A DNA stretch of 64,000 nucleotides, from the NCBI RefSeq assembly GCF_003427025.1, contig NZ_QVAI01000001.1, forward strand, positions 248,001 through 312,000. The letters run 5' to 3'. Source of the DNA: Jiangella endophytica. GTDB taxonomy: Bacteria; Actinomycetota; Actinomycetes; Jiangellales; Jiangellaceae. Positions 14,971 to 28,048 of the stretch are shown in pieces. The notes under the pieces are model-generated. The model searched no databases. It was not told the DNA's origin and saw only the letters and a program-made list of their open reading frames with translations. Every line of letters begins with the position of its first letter. Position 1 is the stretch's first letter. The position numbers were made by a program, and so were the translations under genes.

Positions 14971-15830
14971 GCCGCGCCGACCGCCGCTGGCGGCCGTCGG
15001 ACGCCGACCGCGACCGGTACGCGTCCGCCATCTCGGAGGCGTTCGCCGAGGGCCGCATCGACGCCGCCGACATGGAGAGCCGCACCGCGCTGGTGCACGA
15101 GGCGAAGTCGATCGCCGACCTCGACGCGCTGGTCGACGACATGCCCCCGCCCGCTCCGGCTCCGACGCACGACCCGCCCGTGCCGCCGCAGCACCGGACC
15201 CGGCGGGTGCTCCTCGTGGTCGCCGCGCTGGCGTTCGGCGCGATCGTCCTCTCCGGCATCATCGGCGCGGTGCTGTTCAACACCCTCGGCGACGAGGGCT
15301 CGAGCAGCGCGGACCCGCCGCCGGTCGCCGAGGCGCCGGTCGCCGAGGCCCCGGTGCCGGAGGAGGTGCCGCCGCCGGTCGACATCCCGCTGCCGGACGT
15401 CGCGACGGAGAAGCTGGGCCTGTTCACCGAGGCCGGCCTGAACCAGCTGTGGGCGGCGGCCGACGACGTCGAGCCCAGCAACCTCAGCCTGTGGCCGGAC
15501 CGCGCGACGCTGGAGATCCGGTCCGGCACGGAGCGGCGTTCCCTCGACCGCGTCGAGTACAGCGGTGGCCTGCTGCTCGGTCACGAGCCCTACACGGACC
15601 TGCCCGACTCCCGGCCGGACGACGAGGTGTTCTTCTCGTGGAGCGACGTCACGCCGCAGGCGGTGCTGGCCGCGATCGACGGCACCCCGGCGGTCAGCGG
15701 GGCGCCGGCCGGCTACGTCATCATCGACCGCGGGTTCGACGGCGAGGTCAACATCCGCGTCTATCCGGACGGTGACAGCCGGGCGAGTTACGTGCGCTGG
15801 GACGCCACCGGGCGGCAGGTCCTGCAGTAG
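14967..15830 (+). CDS. DUF1707-domain membrane protein, paralogue of the preceding gene
   Basis: The 287-residue product has the same layout as its neighbour: DUF1707 (DADRDRYASAISEAFAEGRI, ending SIADLDALVDDMP), a membrane helix (about 75-97), a repeated VAEAPVAEAPVPEE linker and an extracellular domain. That domain keeps the neighbour's landmarks: FTEAGLNQLWAA, LWPDRATLEIRSG, FFSWSDVTPQAVLAAI and VIIDRGFDGEVNI correspond to MFSAAELTRMWEV, LHDDWADLEVQS, FFPLDEVHPAVVAAC and VIDRDVSYGDIVTI. The pair is clearly a tandem duplication. GTG 14967 overlaps the upstream stop (GTGA). A hairpin follows the gene. Confidence 0.85.
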   Translation: MSRADRRWRPSDADRDRYASAISEAFAEGRIDAADMESRTALVHEAKSIADLDALVDDMPPPAPAPTHDPPVPPQHRTRRVLLVVAALAFGAIVLSGIIGAVLFNTLGDEGSSSADPPPVAEAPVAEAPVPEEVPPPVDIPLPDVATEKLGLFTEAGLNQLWAAADDVEPSNLSLWPDRATLEIRSGTERRSLDRVEYSGGLLLGHEPYTDLPDSRPDDEVFFSWSDVTPQAVLAAIDGTPAVSGAPAGYVIIDRGFDGEVNIRVYPDGDSRASYVRWDATGRQVLQ

Positions 15831-15846
15831 TACGGACGGCACCGAA

Positions 15847-15870
15847 TTACGCAACGTTGTTGCTGCGTAA
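15847..15870 (+). terminator. Hairpin after the DUF1707 pair
   Basis: TTAC-GCAAC (15847-15855) pairs with GTTGC and GTAA (15859-15870) around a GTT loop with a 3-base bulge. It lies 17 bases after the stop codon and upstream of the next promoter. A terminator is the simplest reading. Confidence 0.4.
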
Positions 15871-15922
15871 ATCCGCAGGTCAGGGCGGGTGACCCGGGGT
15901 GAGTGACACGACAGGCAACCCC

Positions 15923-15928
15923 TACACT
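15923..15928 (+). promoter_or_regulatory. -10 box of the menJ-nuo operon promoter
   Basis: TACACT at 15923-15928 is a good -10. No clear -35 is seen at 17 bases (TGAGTG at 15900-15905). The predicted start near 15935 gives a 5' leader of about 75 bases that contains the palindrome at 15943-15966. Confidence 0.45.
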
Positions 15929-15942
15929 TAGGTCCGAGTGTG

Positions 15943-15966
15943 CGCTCGTGAACGGATTCACGAGCG
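15943..15966. promoter_or_regulatory. Rex-like operator upstream of the menJ-nuo operon
   Basis: A perfect 10-bp inverted repeat, CGCTCGTGAA and TTCACGAGCG around CGGA. Its centre GTGAAC-GGA-TTCAC (15948-15961) matches the 14-base core of the Streptomyces Rex operator TGTGAAC-N3-TTCACA; only the outermost T/A pair is C/G. Rex senses NADH/NAD+ and represses respiratory genes when NADH is low relative to NAD+. The site lies 14-38 bases downstream of the -10 box, where a bound repressor would block initiation or elongation. An RNA hairpin with no protein partner is the alternative. Confidence 0.6.
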
Positions 15967-16011
15967 TGCCGCCACGAACCGAACAGTGACACGCATCCCG
16001 AGGATCCGTCG

Positions 16012-17343
16012 ATGAGCCAGCGCACTGGTCGCCCGCGACCGAGCGCCCCGACCCGTACCGCCGGCGAGGCCGACGTCATCGTCGTCGGCGCCGGACCGGC
16101 CGGGTCGACCACGGCGTACTACCTGGCCCGGTCCGGGCTGGACGTGCTGCTCCTCGAGAAGGCGTCGTTCCCGCGCGACAAGGTCTGCGGCGACGGCCTG
16201 ACGCCGCGCGCCGTCCGGCAGCTGGTCCGCATGGGCGTCGACACCAACGCGCCGGGCTGGATCCGCAACAGGGGCCTGCGCATCATCGGCGGCGGCATGC
16301 GGCTGCACCTGCCGTGGCCGGAGCTGGCCAGCTACCCCGACTACGGCCTGGTCCGCACCCGCACCGACTTCGACGAGCTGCTGGCCCGGCACGCGGCCGA
16401 CGCCGGCGCCCGGCTGCACGAGCGCACCAACGTCACCGCGCCGGTGCTGGACGAGCGCACGGGCCACATCGTGGGCGTCACCGCGAAGCCGCTGGACGAG
16501 CGCGGCCGGGCCGCCGGCGAGGCCGTCACCTATCGCGCCCCGCTCGTGGTCGCCGCCGACGGGACGTCGTCGCGGCTGTCCACCGCCATGGGCATCCACA
16601 AGCGCGACGACCGCCCGATGGCCGTCGCCGTCCGCACGTACTACAAGACGCCGCGGCACGACGACGACTGGATGGAGTCCTGGCTGGAGCTGTGGGCCGA
16701 TGCTGAGGACGGGCGCGGCGGCAGACATCTCCTACCCGGCTACGGCTGGATCTTCGGCACCGGCAACGGCACCAGCAACGTCGGTCTCGGCATCACGAAC
16801 ACCTCCAAGGCGTTCGGGCGGGTCGACTACAAGGACATGCTGCGCCGCTGGGCTGCGCAGACACCACCGGAATGGGGCTTCACCGAGGAGAACCAGGTCG
16901 GTGACATCCGCAGCGCGGCGTTGCCGATGGGATTCAACCGTCAGCCCCACTACAGTCGTGGGCTGCTCCTGGTCGGCGACGCCGGTGGCATGGTCAATCC
17001 CTTCAACGGCGAAGGCATCGACTACGCGATGGAGGCGGCCGGCCTGGCGGCCACCGTCGTCGCCGACGCGCTCTCCCGGGATGCCGCCGGACGGGAGCGG
17101 GTGCTGCAGGGCTATCCTGCGGCGCTGAAGCACGAACACGGTGGCTACTTCACGCTCGGCCGCATCTTCGTCAGATTGATCGGTGACCCCCGGATCATGA
17201 GAATCGCCCGGAACCACGGCCTGCCGCGGCCCTGGCTGATGAAGTTCACGCTGAAGCTGCTGGCCAACCTGACCGACCACCGCGACGGTGACGTGTACGA
17301 CCGCGTCATCAACGCGATGACCCGACTCGCCCCGGCGGCGTGA
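16012..17343 (+). CDS. menJ: Menaquinone beta-isoprene reductase MenJ (geranylgeranyl reductase family)
   Basis: This FAD-dependent reductase saturates double bonds in isoprenoid chains. The 443-residue protein begins with the FAD Rossmann motif VVGAGPAGSTTAYYLARSGL (residues about 24-43), followed by FPRDKVCGDGLTPRAV, the GG-reductase signature with its conserved Cys, and LLLVGDAGGMVNPFNGEGID near 315-334. Mycobacterial MenJ, which hydrogenates one isoprene unit of menaquinone-9, lies likewise beside a polyprenyl synthase and men genes, and that role is the best inference. GAGGAT precedes the ATG at 16012. It is the first gene of the operon, 52 bases ahead of nuoA. Confidence 0.85.
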   Translation: MSQRTGRPRPSAPTRTAGEADVIVVGAGPAGSTTAYYLARSGLDVLLLEKASFPRDKVCGDGLTPRAVRQLVRMGVDTNAPGWIRNRGLRIIGGGMRLHLPWPELASYPDYGLVRTRTDFDELLARHAADAGARLHERTNVTAPVLDERTGHIVGVTAKPLDERGRAAGEAVTYRAPLVVAADGTSSRLSTAMGIHKRDDRPMAVAVRTYYKTPRHDDDWMESWLELWADAEDGRGGRHLLPGYGWIFGTGNGTSNVGLGITNTSKAFGRVDYKDMLRRWAAQTPPEWGFTEENQVGDIRSAALPMGFNRQPHYSRGLLLVGDAGGMVNPFNGEGIDYAMEAAGLAATVVADALSRDAAGRERVLQGYPAALKHEHGGYFTLGRIFVRLIGDPRIMRIARNHGLPRPWLMKFTLKLLANLTDHRDGDVYDRVINAMTRLAPAA

Positions 17344-17395
17344 GGAGCACCATGCAGGACGTCTTGCTGAACTCAGTGCAGAGGAGTGGCCCGGC

Positions 17396-17755
17396 GTGAA
17401 CGCCTACGCACCGATCCTCGGCCTCATCCTGCTCGCTGCGGTCTTCGCGGTGGGCTCGGTGGCCTTCTCCGTGGTGGCCGGCCCGAAGCGGTACAACCGG
17501 GCACGGCTGGACTCCTACGAGTGCGGCATCGAGCCGACACCGCAGCCGGTGGGTGGTGGCCGGTTCCCGGTCAAGTACTACCTGACCGCGATGACGTTCA
17601 TCATCTTCGACATCGAGATCATCTTCCTGTACCCGTGGGCGGTCCGGTTCGACCACCTCGGGCTCTTCGGTTTCGTCGCGATGGTGACGTTCATCTTCCT
17701 GATCACCGTGCCGTTCATCTACGAGTGGCGGCGCGGCGGGCTCGACTGGGACTAG
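17396..17755 (+). CDS. nuoA: NADH-quinone oxidoreductase subunit A
   Basis: The 119-residue membrane subunit of complex I has three helices. The conserved loop LDSYECGIEPTPQP carries the family's Cys, and FPVKYYLTAMTFIIFDIEII spans helix 2 with the conserved Asp-Glu. The GTG at 17396 has GAGGAG 10 bases upstream. It opens the 14-gene nuo set, in the same order as in other actinomycetes. Confidence 0.97.
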   Translation: MNAYAPILGLILLAAVFAVGSVAFSVVAGPKRYNRARLDSYECGIEPTPQPVGGGRFPVKYYLTAMTFIIFDIEIIFLYPWAVRFDHLGLFGFVAMVTFIFLITVPFIYEWRRGGLDWD

Positions 17756-17764
17756 AGGCGAATC

Positions 17765-18319
17765 ATGGGTGTTGAAGAGAAGCTGCCGTCGGGTGTCCTG
17801 CTGACCAGCATGGAGAACCTGCTCGGGTACCTGCGCAAGGGCTCGGTCTGGCCGGCGACGTTCGGCCTGGCCTGCTGCGCCATCGAGATGATGGCGTTCG
17901 GCGGTCCCCGGCACGACTCCGCGCGCTTCGGCATGGAGGTGTTCCGCGCCTCGCCGCGGCAGGCCGACCTGATGATCGTCGCGGGCCGGGTGAGCCAGAA
18001 GATGGCGCCGGTGCTGCGGCAGATCTACGACCAGATGGCCAACCCGAAGTGGGTGCTGTCGATGGGTGTCTGCGCCTCGTCCGGCGGCATGTTCAACAAC
18101 TACGCCATCGTCCAGGGCGTCGACCACGTCGTGCCCGTCGACGTGTACCTGCCGGGCTGCCCGCCGCGGCCGGAGATGCTGATCGACGCCATCCTCAAGC
18201 TGCACGACCAGATCCAGCACACCAAGCTGGGCGCGCAGAAGGTCGCGGCCGACGCCGAGCTCGAGCAGGTGGCGCTGCGGGCCGAGGCCACGCACGAGAT
18301 GAAGGGCCTGCTCCGGTGA
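17765..18319 (+). CDS. nuoB: NADH-quinone oxidoreductase subunit B
   Basis: This 184-residue peripheral subunit carries the terminal 4Fe-4S cluster N2, which hands electrons to menaquinone. Ligands are visible: tandem Cys37-Cys38 ([11 protein letters not shown]), Cys103 (MGVCASSGG) and Cys132 (LPGCPPRPE). A C-terminal helix of about 35 residues is rich in Ala, Glu and Gln, as is usual in actinobacterial NuoB. Its stop overlaps the nuoC start by 4 bases. Confidence 0.97.
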   Translation: MGVEEKLPSGVLLTSMENLLGYLRKGSVWPATFGLACCAIEMMAFGGPRHDSARFGMEVFRASPRQADLMIVAGRVSQKMAPVLRQIYDQMANPKWVLSMGVCASSGGMFNNYAIVQGVDHVVPVDVYLPGCPPRPEMLIDAILKLHDQIQHTKLGAQKVAADAELEQVALRAEATHEMKGLLR

Positions 18320-19175
18320 GCGACAACGACCCTCAGAGCGGCAAGCAGGACCCGGACGAGGTCGAGGAGGCCGCGCGCACGCGAGCCGAGACCAGCCCGG
18401 TCGAGGAGCAGAGCGCGGCGGAGGCACCCGCCGAGGAGGCCGCCGCCGAGGCGCCCGAAGACGAATCGACGGCCGAGGCTCTCGACACCACGGGTCCGGC
18501 GCTGCCGCCCGAGCACCCGTCGCGGCGCGGCATGTTCGGCGCCTACGACGGCAGCGGCGACACCACCGGCTACGGCCGGCTGGTCGTCCGCGACACCAAC
18601 CCGGTGCGCGGCGGCTCCACCCCGCGCCCGTGGCCGGAAGAGCTGGAGCAGCTCGGCGACGACGTCAGCGCCGCCTTGCAGGAGGCCGGCAGCACCGACG
18701 CCGACACGTTCGAGAAGGTGCTCGTCGACCGCGGCCAGGTCACCTTCTTCGTGAAGCGCGAGAAGCTGGCCGAGGTGGCCCGGATCTTCCGCGACGACCC
18801 GCTGCTGCGGTTCGAGCTGTGCATGGGCGTCAACGGCGTGCACTACCCGGAGGAGACCGGCCGCGAGCTGCACGCCGTCATCCAGCTGCTCTCGATCACC
18901 CACAACCGCCGGGTCAACCTCGAGGTCACCTGCCCCGACTCCGACCCGCACATCCCGTCGATCGTCCACACGTACCCGTCGGCCAACTGGCACGAGCGCG
19001 AGACGTACGACTTCTTCGGGATCCTCTTCGACGGCCACCCGGCGCTGACCCGCATCCAGATGCCGGACGACTGGCCGGGGCACCCACAGCGCAAGGACTA
19101 CCCGCTCGGAGGCATCCCCGTGGAGTACAAGGGCGCGACCATCGCGCCGCCGGACGAGCGGAGGGCGTACAACTG

Positions 19176-19176
<1 letters not shown>
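18316..19176 (+). CDS. nuoC: NADH-quinone oxidoreductase subunit C
   Basis: The 286-residue peripheral-arm subunit binds NuoD. The family core begins near residue 80 and ends with [18 protein letters not shown] and [16 protein letters not shown]. The first 70 residues are a Glu/Ala-rich acidic extension ([17 protein letters not shown]) that E. coli-type NuoC lacks; it is probably disordered. The start is GTG 18316 (GTGA overlap with nuoB). The frame runs open further upstream inside nuoB but without a supported start. Confidence 0.96.
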
Positions 19177-20533
<1,357 letters not shown>

Positions 20534-20537
<4 letters not shown>

Positions 20538-21243
20538 CCGACGTGAACGACGTGCAGCCGGACGAGGCTGCGATCAGCCCGCTCGACGACACCGTCCGGG
20601 CCGAGATGGCCGAGATCATCGCCCGCTACCCGGAGCCGCGGTCGGCGCTGCTGCCGATGCTGCACCTCGTGCAGTCGCGCCAGGGCTACGTGACCCCCGA
20701 GGGCATCGAGCTGTGCGCCGAGGTGCTCGACATCACCGAGGCTGAGGTGGCCGCGGTGGCGACGTTCTACACGATGTACAAGCGCCGCCCCGTCGGCGAG
20801 TACCACGTCGGCGTCTGCACCAACACGCTCTGCGCGATCATGGGCGGCGACGCGATCTGGGACGACCTGTCCGAGTACCTCGGCGTCGGGCACGACGAGA
20901 CCACCGAGGACGGCAAGGTCTCGCTGGAGCGGGTGGAGTGCAACGCCGCCTGCGACTTCGCGCCCGTCATGGTCGTGAACTGGGAGTTCATGGACAACCA
21001 GACGCCGGGCTCGGCGCGCGAGCTGGTCGACAGGTTGCGCGCCGGCGAGGAGGTCGTGTCGACCCGCGGCCCGCGCATCTGCACGTGGAAGCAGGCCGAG
21101 CGCGTGCTCGCCGGGTTCCCCGACGGCCAGGCCACCGAGGGCGTCTCAGCCGGTCCGGCCTCGCTGGTGGGCCTGGAGCTGGCGCACGAGAACGGCTGGA
21201 CCGCGCCCGAGGGCGGGCAGCGCGAGCTGGGAGGTAGCAAGAA

Positions 21244-21247
<4 letters not shown>
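20534..21247 (+). CDS. nuoE: NADH-quinone oxidoreductase subunit E
   Basis: The 237-residue thioredoxin-like subunit holds 2Fe-2S cluster N1a. Ligands are seen in [12 protein letters not shown] and [12 protein letters not shown]. The first 80 residues form the usual helical part ([20 protein letters not shown]). The C-terminal extension of about 60 residues past the cluster domain is commonly longer in actinomycetes. It overlaps both neighbours by 4 bases (ATGA before, GTGA after). Confidence 0.96.
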
Positions 21248-22571
<1,324 letters not shown>

Positions 22572-22572
<1 letters not shown>

Positions 22573-25028
22573 TGACCGTGACGACCAACTCCACGTCCGA
22601 CACCGTGGAGCCGCAGCCGAACCTGGTGACGGTCACCATCGACGGCTTCGAGGTGAGCGTGCCCGAGGGCACGCTGGTCATCCGCGCGGCCGAGCTCATC
22701 GGCATCCAGATCCCGCGGTTCTGCGACCACCCGCTGCTCGAGCCCGTCGGCGCCTGCCGCCAGTGCATGGTCGAGGTGCCCGACATGGGCAACGGCCGAG
22801 GCATGCCCAAGCCACAGGCGTCCTGCACGCTCACCGTCGCCCCCGGCATGGTGATCAACACCCAGTTCTCCTCGCCGGTCGCCGACAAGGCGCAGCAGGG
22901 GATCATGGAGTTCCTGCTGATCAACCACCCGCTGGACTGCCCGGTCTGCGACAAGGGCGGCGAGTGCCCGCTGCAGAACCAGGCGATGAGCAACGGCCGC
23001 GGCGACTCCCGCTACGAGGGCAAGAAGCGGACCTACCCGAAGCCGATCAACATCTCCGCTCAGGTGCTGCTGGACCGCGAGCGCTGCGTCCTGTGCGCCC
23101 GGTGCACCCGGTTCTCCAAGGAGATCGCCGGCGACCCGTTCATCGAGCTGCTCGAGCGCGGCTCGCTGCAGCAGGTCGGCATCTACGAGAAGGAGCCGTT
23201 CGAGAGCTACTTCTCCGGCAACACCATCCAGATCTGCCCGGTCGGGGCGCTGACCAGCGCGGCGTACCGGTTCCGGTCCCGCCCGTTCGATCTGGTGTCC
23301 GTCCCATCCGTGGCCGAGCACGACGCGTGCGGCAGCGCGATCCGGGTCGACCACCGCCGCGGGTCGGTCATGCGCCGGCTGGCCGGCGACGACCCCGAGG
23401 TGAACGAGGAGTGGATCACCGACAAGGACCGCTTCGCGTTCCGCTGGCCCACCCTCGACGACCGCATCACGCACCCGCTGGTCCGCGACGAAGAGACCGG
23501 TGAGCTGGTCGTGGCGTCGTGGCCGGAGGCGCTGACGATCGCCTCGCAGGGTCTGGCCCGGTCGCGCGACGCCGGCGGCGTCGGCGTCCTGACCGGCGGC
23601 CGGCTGACGCACGAGGACGCCTACGCGTACGCGAAGTTCGCCCGGGTGGCTCTCGACACCAACGACGTCGACTTCCGGTCGCGGCCGCACTCGGCCGAGG
23701 AGGCCGGCTTCCTGGCGTCCGTCGCCGGATCCGGCCTGGGCGTCACGTTCACCGACGTCGAGAAGGCGCCGGCCGTGCTGCTCGTCGGACTGGAGCCCGA
23801 GGAGGAGGCCGGCGCGCTGTTCCTGCGGCTGCGCAAGGCCAACCGGAAGAACGGCACGCGGGTGCACGCCATCGCGCCGTTCGCGACCCGCGGCCTGACG
23901 AAGACCGGCGGCACGTTGCTGCCGGCGGCGCCGGGCACCGAGCCGGAGATCCTCAACGCCATCACGCTCGGCGACGACCGCGTCGCCTACCTGGGCGACG
24001 CGCTGCGCGAGAAGGGCGCGGTCATCCTGATCGGCTCGCGACTGGCGACGATCCCGGGCGCGTTGTCCGCGGCCGCTCGCGTCGCGACCGTCACCGGCGC
24101 CCGCCTGGCCTGGGTGCCGCGCCGTGCCGGTGAGCGCGGCGCGCTCGAGGCCGGCGCGCTGCCGACCCTGCTGCCCGGCGGCCGGCCGGTCGCCGACCCG
24201 GAGGCCCGGGTCGACGTCGCCGCAGCCTGGTCCGTCGAGTCGCTGCCGTCGCTGCCCGGCCGCGACACGACCGGCATCCTGTCGGCGCTGACCAGCGGTG
24301 TGCTGGCCGGTGCCCTGGTGGCCGGCGTCGAGCTGACCGACCTGCCGGACCCGGCCGCCGCGAAGCGCGCGCTCGAGACCGCCGGCTTCGTGGTCAGCCT
24401 CGAGGTGCGGCGCAGCGAGGTCACCGAACTCGCCGACGTCGTGCTTCCGGTGGCGCCCCCGGTCGAGAAGGCCGGCACGTTCGTCAACTGGGAGGGCCGT
24501 CTGCGGCCGTTCCCCGCGGTGCTCGCGCAGACGCCGTCGCTCAGCGACGCCGCCGTGCTCGATGCCGTCGCCGGCGAGCTGGGCATCCGCCTGGGGCTGC
24601 GCGACGTCGACGACGTCCGCGCCGAGATCGCCGAGCTGGGCGTCTGGGACGGCGCCCGCCCCGAGTCCACCGACACCCCGCCCGCCGGCCCGCCGAGGCC
24701 CGGTGAGCGCGAGGCGGTGCTGGCCAGCTGGCGGCTCATGCTCGACAGCGGCCGGCTGCAGGACGGCGAGCCGCACCTGGCGGCGACGGCGAGGACGGCC
24801 GAGGCGCGCATCTCCGCCGGCACCGCCGCCGAGGTGGGCGTCGCCGACGGCGAGCTGCTCACCGTCAGCACGGGGGCCGGCTCGATCAACGTTCCGGTGC
24901 GGGTGACGCAGATGCCCGACCGCGTGGTCTGGCTGCCGGAGAACTCGAACGGCTCGACGCTGCACCAGACGCTCGGCGTCGGCGCCGGCCAGGTCGTGAA
25001 GCTCGCGGGTGGAGGTATCGAGTCGTGA
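22572..25028 (+). CDS. nuoG: NADH-quinone oxidoreductase subunit G
   Basis: This is the large 818-residue Fe-S subunit. The N-terminal 2Fe-2S ferredoxin domain has [19 protein letters not shown]; the His-Cys-rich segment is [17 protein letters not shown]; two further 4Fe-4S ligand sets are [11 protein letters not shown] and [10 protein letters not shown]. From about residue 240 it is a molybdopterin-oxidoreductase-like domain that no longer binds the cofactor in complex I. The ATG at 22572 overlaps the nuoF stop by one base; the stop overlaps the nuoH GTG. Confidence 0.96.
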
Positions 25029-26341
25029 TCGCGATCGCCGCTGAGACGACAGCCAACGAGGTACCCGGGTTCGGCAGCGACCCCTGGTGGATCGTCGCCA
25101 TCAAGGTCGTGGCGATCTTCGTGCTGCTGATCCTGCTGACGCTGTTCAACATCGTGTTCGAGCGCAAGGTCGTGGCGCGCATGCAGCACCGCCTCGGCCC
25201 GAACCGCACCGGCCCCGGTGGCTGGCTGCAGAGCCTCGCCGACGGCACCAAGCTGATGTTCAAGGAGGACATCATCCCGAAGGCGGCCGACAAGGTCGTC
25301 TACGTCCTCGCGCCGATCGTCGCGCTGGTGCCGTCGTTCCTGATTCTCGCGGTCATCCCGATGGGCCCGGAGGTCTCGATCTTCGGCCACGAGACCCGCC
25401 TGCAGCTCACCGACCTGCCGGTCGCGGTGCTGTTCACGCTGGCCATCGCCTCGGTCGGCGTCTACGGCCTGATGCTGGCCGGCTGGTCCAGCGGCTCGAC
25501 GTACCCGCTGCTCGGCGGCCTTCGCTCGACCGCTCAGGTCATCTCGTACGAGCTGGTCATGGGGCTGTCGTTCGTCGGTGTGTTCCTGTTCGCCGGCACC
25601 ATGTCGACGTCGGGCATCGTCGCTGAGCAGGAGCGGCTCTGGTACGGCATCATCCTGCTGCCGTCGTTCCTCATCTACCTCATCGCGATGGTGGGCGAGA
25701 CGAACCGGGCGCCGTTCGACCTGCCCGAGGCCGAGGGCGAGCTGGTGGCCGGCTGGGGCACCGAGTACTCGTCGTTCAAGTACGCGATGTTCTTCCAGGC
25801 CGAGTACTTCAACATGGTCAACGTCTCGGCCATCGCCACCACGCTGTTCCTGGGTGGCTGGCGGGCGCCGTGGCCGATCTCGGCCATCAACGACGGCATG
25901 TTCAACACCGGCTGGTGGCCGCTGCTGTGGTTCCTGGGCAAGGTCATCCTGTTGATCTTCGTCTTCATCTGGCTGCGCGGCACCCTGCCACGGTTGCGGT
26001 ACGACCAGTTCATGCACTTCTGCTGGAAGGTGCTGCTGCCGATCTCGCTGGTCTGGATCGTCGCGGTGGCCGGCATGCGGCTGGCGTTCAACGAGGGCAT
26101 CGAGCGCAACCAGATCCTCCTGTACGGCGGCATCGCCGTGGCGGTGCTGCTGATCGGCAGCCTGCTGATCCCGGAGAAGAAGACGCCGGCCGAGCCGGAG
26201 CCGGCCGAGCCACCGGAGTTCGACGCGTTCGCCGGCGGCCACCCGGTGCCGCCGATGCCGGGCCAGGAGTTCGTGGCGGCGCGCATCCCCGCGGCCACCA
26301 CCAAGACTGACGACCGTACCGAGGAGAGCAGTCGTGCCTAA
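25025..26341 (+). CDS. nuoH: NADH-quinone oxidoreductase subunit H
   Basis: The 438-residue membrane subunit forms the entrance of the quinone tunnel. It has about eight helices; [18 protein letters not shown] and [20 protein letters not shown] are the diagnostic loops with the acidic residues near the quinone channel. A hydrophilic C-terminal tail of about 60 residues ([19 protein letters not shown]) extends beyond the usual end, as in other actinomycetes. The GTG at 25025 overlaps nuoG; the stop overlaps nuoI by 8 bases. Confidence 0.97.
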   Translation: MIAIAAETTANEVPGFGSDPWWIVAIKVVAIFVLLILLTLFNIVFERKVVARMQHRLGPNRTGPGGWLQSLADGTKLMFKEDIIPKAADKVVYVLAPIVALVPSFLILAVIPMGPEVSIFGHETRLQLTDLPVAVLFTLAIASVGVYGLMLAGWSSGSTYPLLGGLRSTAQVISYELVMGLSFVGVFLFAGTMSTSGIVAEQERLWYGIILLPSFLIYLIAMVGETNRAPFDLPEAEGELVAGWGTEYSSFKYAMFFQAEYFNMVNVSAIATTLFLGGWRAPWPISAINDGMFNTGWWPLLWFLGKVILLIFVFIWLRGTLPRLRYDQFMHFCWKVLLPISLVWIVAVAGMRLAFNEGIERNQILLYGGIAVAVLLIGSLLIPEKKTPAEPEPAEPPEFDAFAGGHPVPPMPGQEFVAARIPAATTKTDDRTEESSRA

Positions 26342-26873
26342 GTTCCTCGACCCGGTGGCGGGGTTCGGAGTCACGTTCCGGACCATGTTCCGCAAGCCGG
26401 TCACCGAGCAGTACCCGGAGCACCCGCATCCGGTGGCGCCGCGCTTTCACGGTCGGCACCAGCTCAACCGCCACCCCGACGGGCTGGAGAAGTGCGTCGG
26501 GTGTGAGCTGTGCGCCTGGGCCTGCCCGGCCGACGCCATCTACGTCGAGGGCGCGTCCAACTCTGATGAGGAGGGCGGCGAGGGCCGCTTCTCTCCGGGC
26601 GAGCGGTACGGCCGCGTCTACCAGATCAACTACCTGCGCTGCATCCTCTGCGGCCTGTGCATCGAGGCGTGCCCGACCCGCGCGCTGACGATGACCAACG
26701 AGTACGAGCTGGCCGACCACACGCGCGAGAGCCTCATCTACGAGAAGCAGGACCTGCTCGCGCCGCTGCTGCCGGGCATGGAGGAGCCGCCGCACCCGAT
26801 GCGGCTCGGCGACGACGAGCGCGACTACTACCTCGGCGCGGGCCTCGGCCGCTCCAGCGGTGAGGGGGCGTGA
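26334..26873 (+). CDS. nuoI: NADH-quinone oxidoreductase subunit I
   Basis: The 179-residue ferredoxin-like subunit has two 4Fe-4S clusters (N6a, N6b). The motifs are [18 protein letters not shown] and [18 protein letters not shown]. The N-terminal amphipathic region [19 protein letters not shown] sits on the membrane. The start is GTG at 26334, inside the end of nuoH. It is followed directly by nuoJ. Confidence 0.97.
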   Translation: MPKFLDPVAGFGVTFRTMFRKPVTEQYPEHPHPVAPRFHGRHQLNRHPDGLEKCVGCELCAWACPADAIYVEGASNSDEEGGEGRFSPGERYGRVYQINYLRCILCGLCIEACPTRALTMTNEYELADHTRESLIYEKQDLLAPLLPGMEEPPHPMRLGDDERDYYLGAGLGRSSGEGA

Positions 26874-27736
26874 TGGGCGAGGCAGCCCTGTTCTGGGTCA
26901 TGGCGCCGGTCGCCGTGCTGGGCGCGCTCGGCCTGGTGTTCTCGCGCAAGGCCGTCCACGGCGCGCTCTGCCTGGCCGTGACGATGATCTCGCTGGCGCT
27001 GTTCTACATCGCGCAGGAGGCGCCGTTCCTCGGCGTCGTGCAGATCGTCGTCTACACCGGCGCGATCATGATGCTCTTCCTGTTCGTGATCATGCTGGTC
27101 GGCGTCGACTCCTCGGACTCCCGGGTCGAGACGATCCGCGGCCAGCGGGTCGCCGCGACGCTCGCCGTCGCCGGTGTCGTGCTGCTGCTCGCCGGCGTCA
27201 CCATCCGGGCCACGCTGCCCGAGGAGCCGGTCGGGCTGAACCAGGCGACGCCGGACGGCAACGTCTCGGCCATCGCCGACGCGATCTTCGGCACCTACGT
27301 CTGGGCCTTCGAGATCGTCGCCGCGCTGCTGATCACCGCCGCCGTCGGCGCCATGACGCTGACCCACCGCGAGCGCATCGTCGCCAAGGCGACCCAGAAG
27401 GAGCTGTCGATCAAGCGGTTCTCCGAGGGCCGGCCGGGCGACGCCGCGGGGCTCCCGGTCCCGGGCGTGTACGCGCGGCACAACGCCGTCGACACCCCGG
27501 CCCTGCTGCCCGACGGCACGCCGAGCGAGGACTCCGTCAACCGGGTGCTGATCGCCCGCGGCGCGGCCCGCTCCACCGACGAGTTCCGGCACCACCCGAC
27601 ACCGGCCGACGTCGAGGCGGCAGCGACCGAGACGAGCTTCTCCGTCGAGGGCGAAGATGTCGCAGCGGGCGAGTCCGACAATCGTGCCGGCGAGATCGGC
27701 ACCGACGACGACGCGTCCGGAGGTGAGCGCGCATGA
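26873..27736 (+). CDS. nuoJ: NADH-quinone oxidoreductase subunit J
   Basis: The 287-residue membrane subunit has five helices in the first 170 residues; [20 protein letters not shown] is the conserved helix 3 with its pi-bulge region. The C-terminal 110 residues are a hydrophilic Ala/Glu/Asp extension ([19 protein letters not shown]) absent from E. coli NuoJ but common in actinomycetes. The start is ATG 26873 (one-base overlap with the nuoI stop); the GTG directly before it (26870) is equally possible. Confidence 0.95.
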   Translation: MGEAALFWVMAPVAVLGALGLVFSRKAVHGALCLAVTMISLALFYIAQEAPFLGVVQIVVYTGAIMMLFLFVIMLVGVDSSDSRVETIRGQRVAATLAVAGVVLLLAGVTIRATLPEEPVGLNQATPDGNVSAIADAIFGTYVWAFEIVAALLITAAVGAMTLTHRERIVAKATQKELSIKRFSEGRPGDAAGLPVPGVYARHNAVDTPALLPDGTPSEDSVNRVLIARGAARSTDEFRHHPTPADVEAAATETSFSVEGEDVAAGESDNRAGEIGTDDDASGGERA

Positions 27737-28032
27737 ACCCGACCAACTACCTGGTGCTGTCGATCATCCTGTTCTCGATCGGCGCGGCCGGCGTGCTCAT
27801 CCGGCGCAATGCGCTGGTGGCGTTCATGTCCGTGGAGCTCATGCTCAACGCGGCCAACCTGGCGTTCGTCACCTTCGCCCGGATGCACGGCAACCTCGAC
27901 GGTCAGATCGTGGCGTTCTTCGTCATGGTCGTGGCGGCGGCCGAGGTCGTCGTCGGGCTGGCGATCATCGTGACGATCTTCCGAACTCGCAGGTCCGCGT
28001 CGGTCGACGACGCCAGCCTGCTGAAGCTCTGA
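27733..28032 (+). CDS. nuoK: NADH-quinone oxidoreductase subunit K
   Basis: The 99-residue subunit has three helices. [20 protein letters not shown] carries the conserved Glu in helix 2, and [17 protein letters not shown] the conserved Glu in helix 3, both part of the proton path. The ATG at 27733 overlaps the nuoJ stop by 4 bases. Confidence 0.97.
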   Translation: MNPTNYLVLSIILFSIGAAGVLIRRNALVAFMSVELMLNAANLAFVTFARMHGNLDGQIVAFFVMVVAAAEVVVGLAIIVTIFRTRRSASVDDASLLKL

Positions 28033-28048
28033 CGGGCGTGAGGAACCA

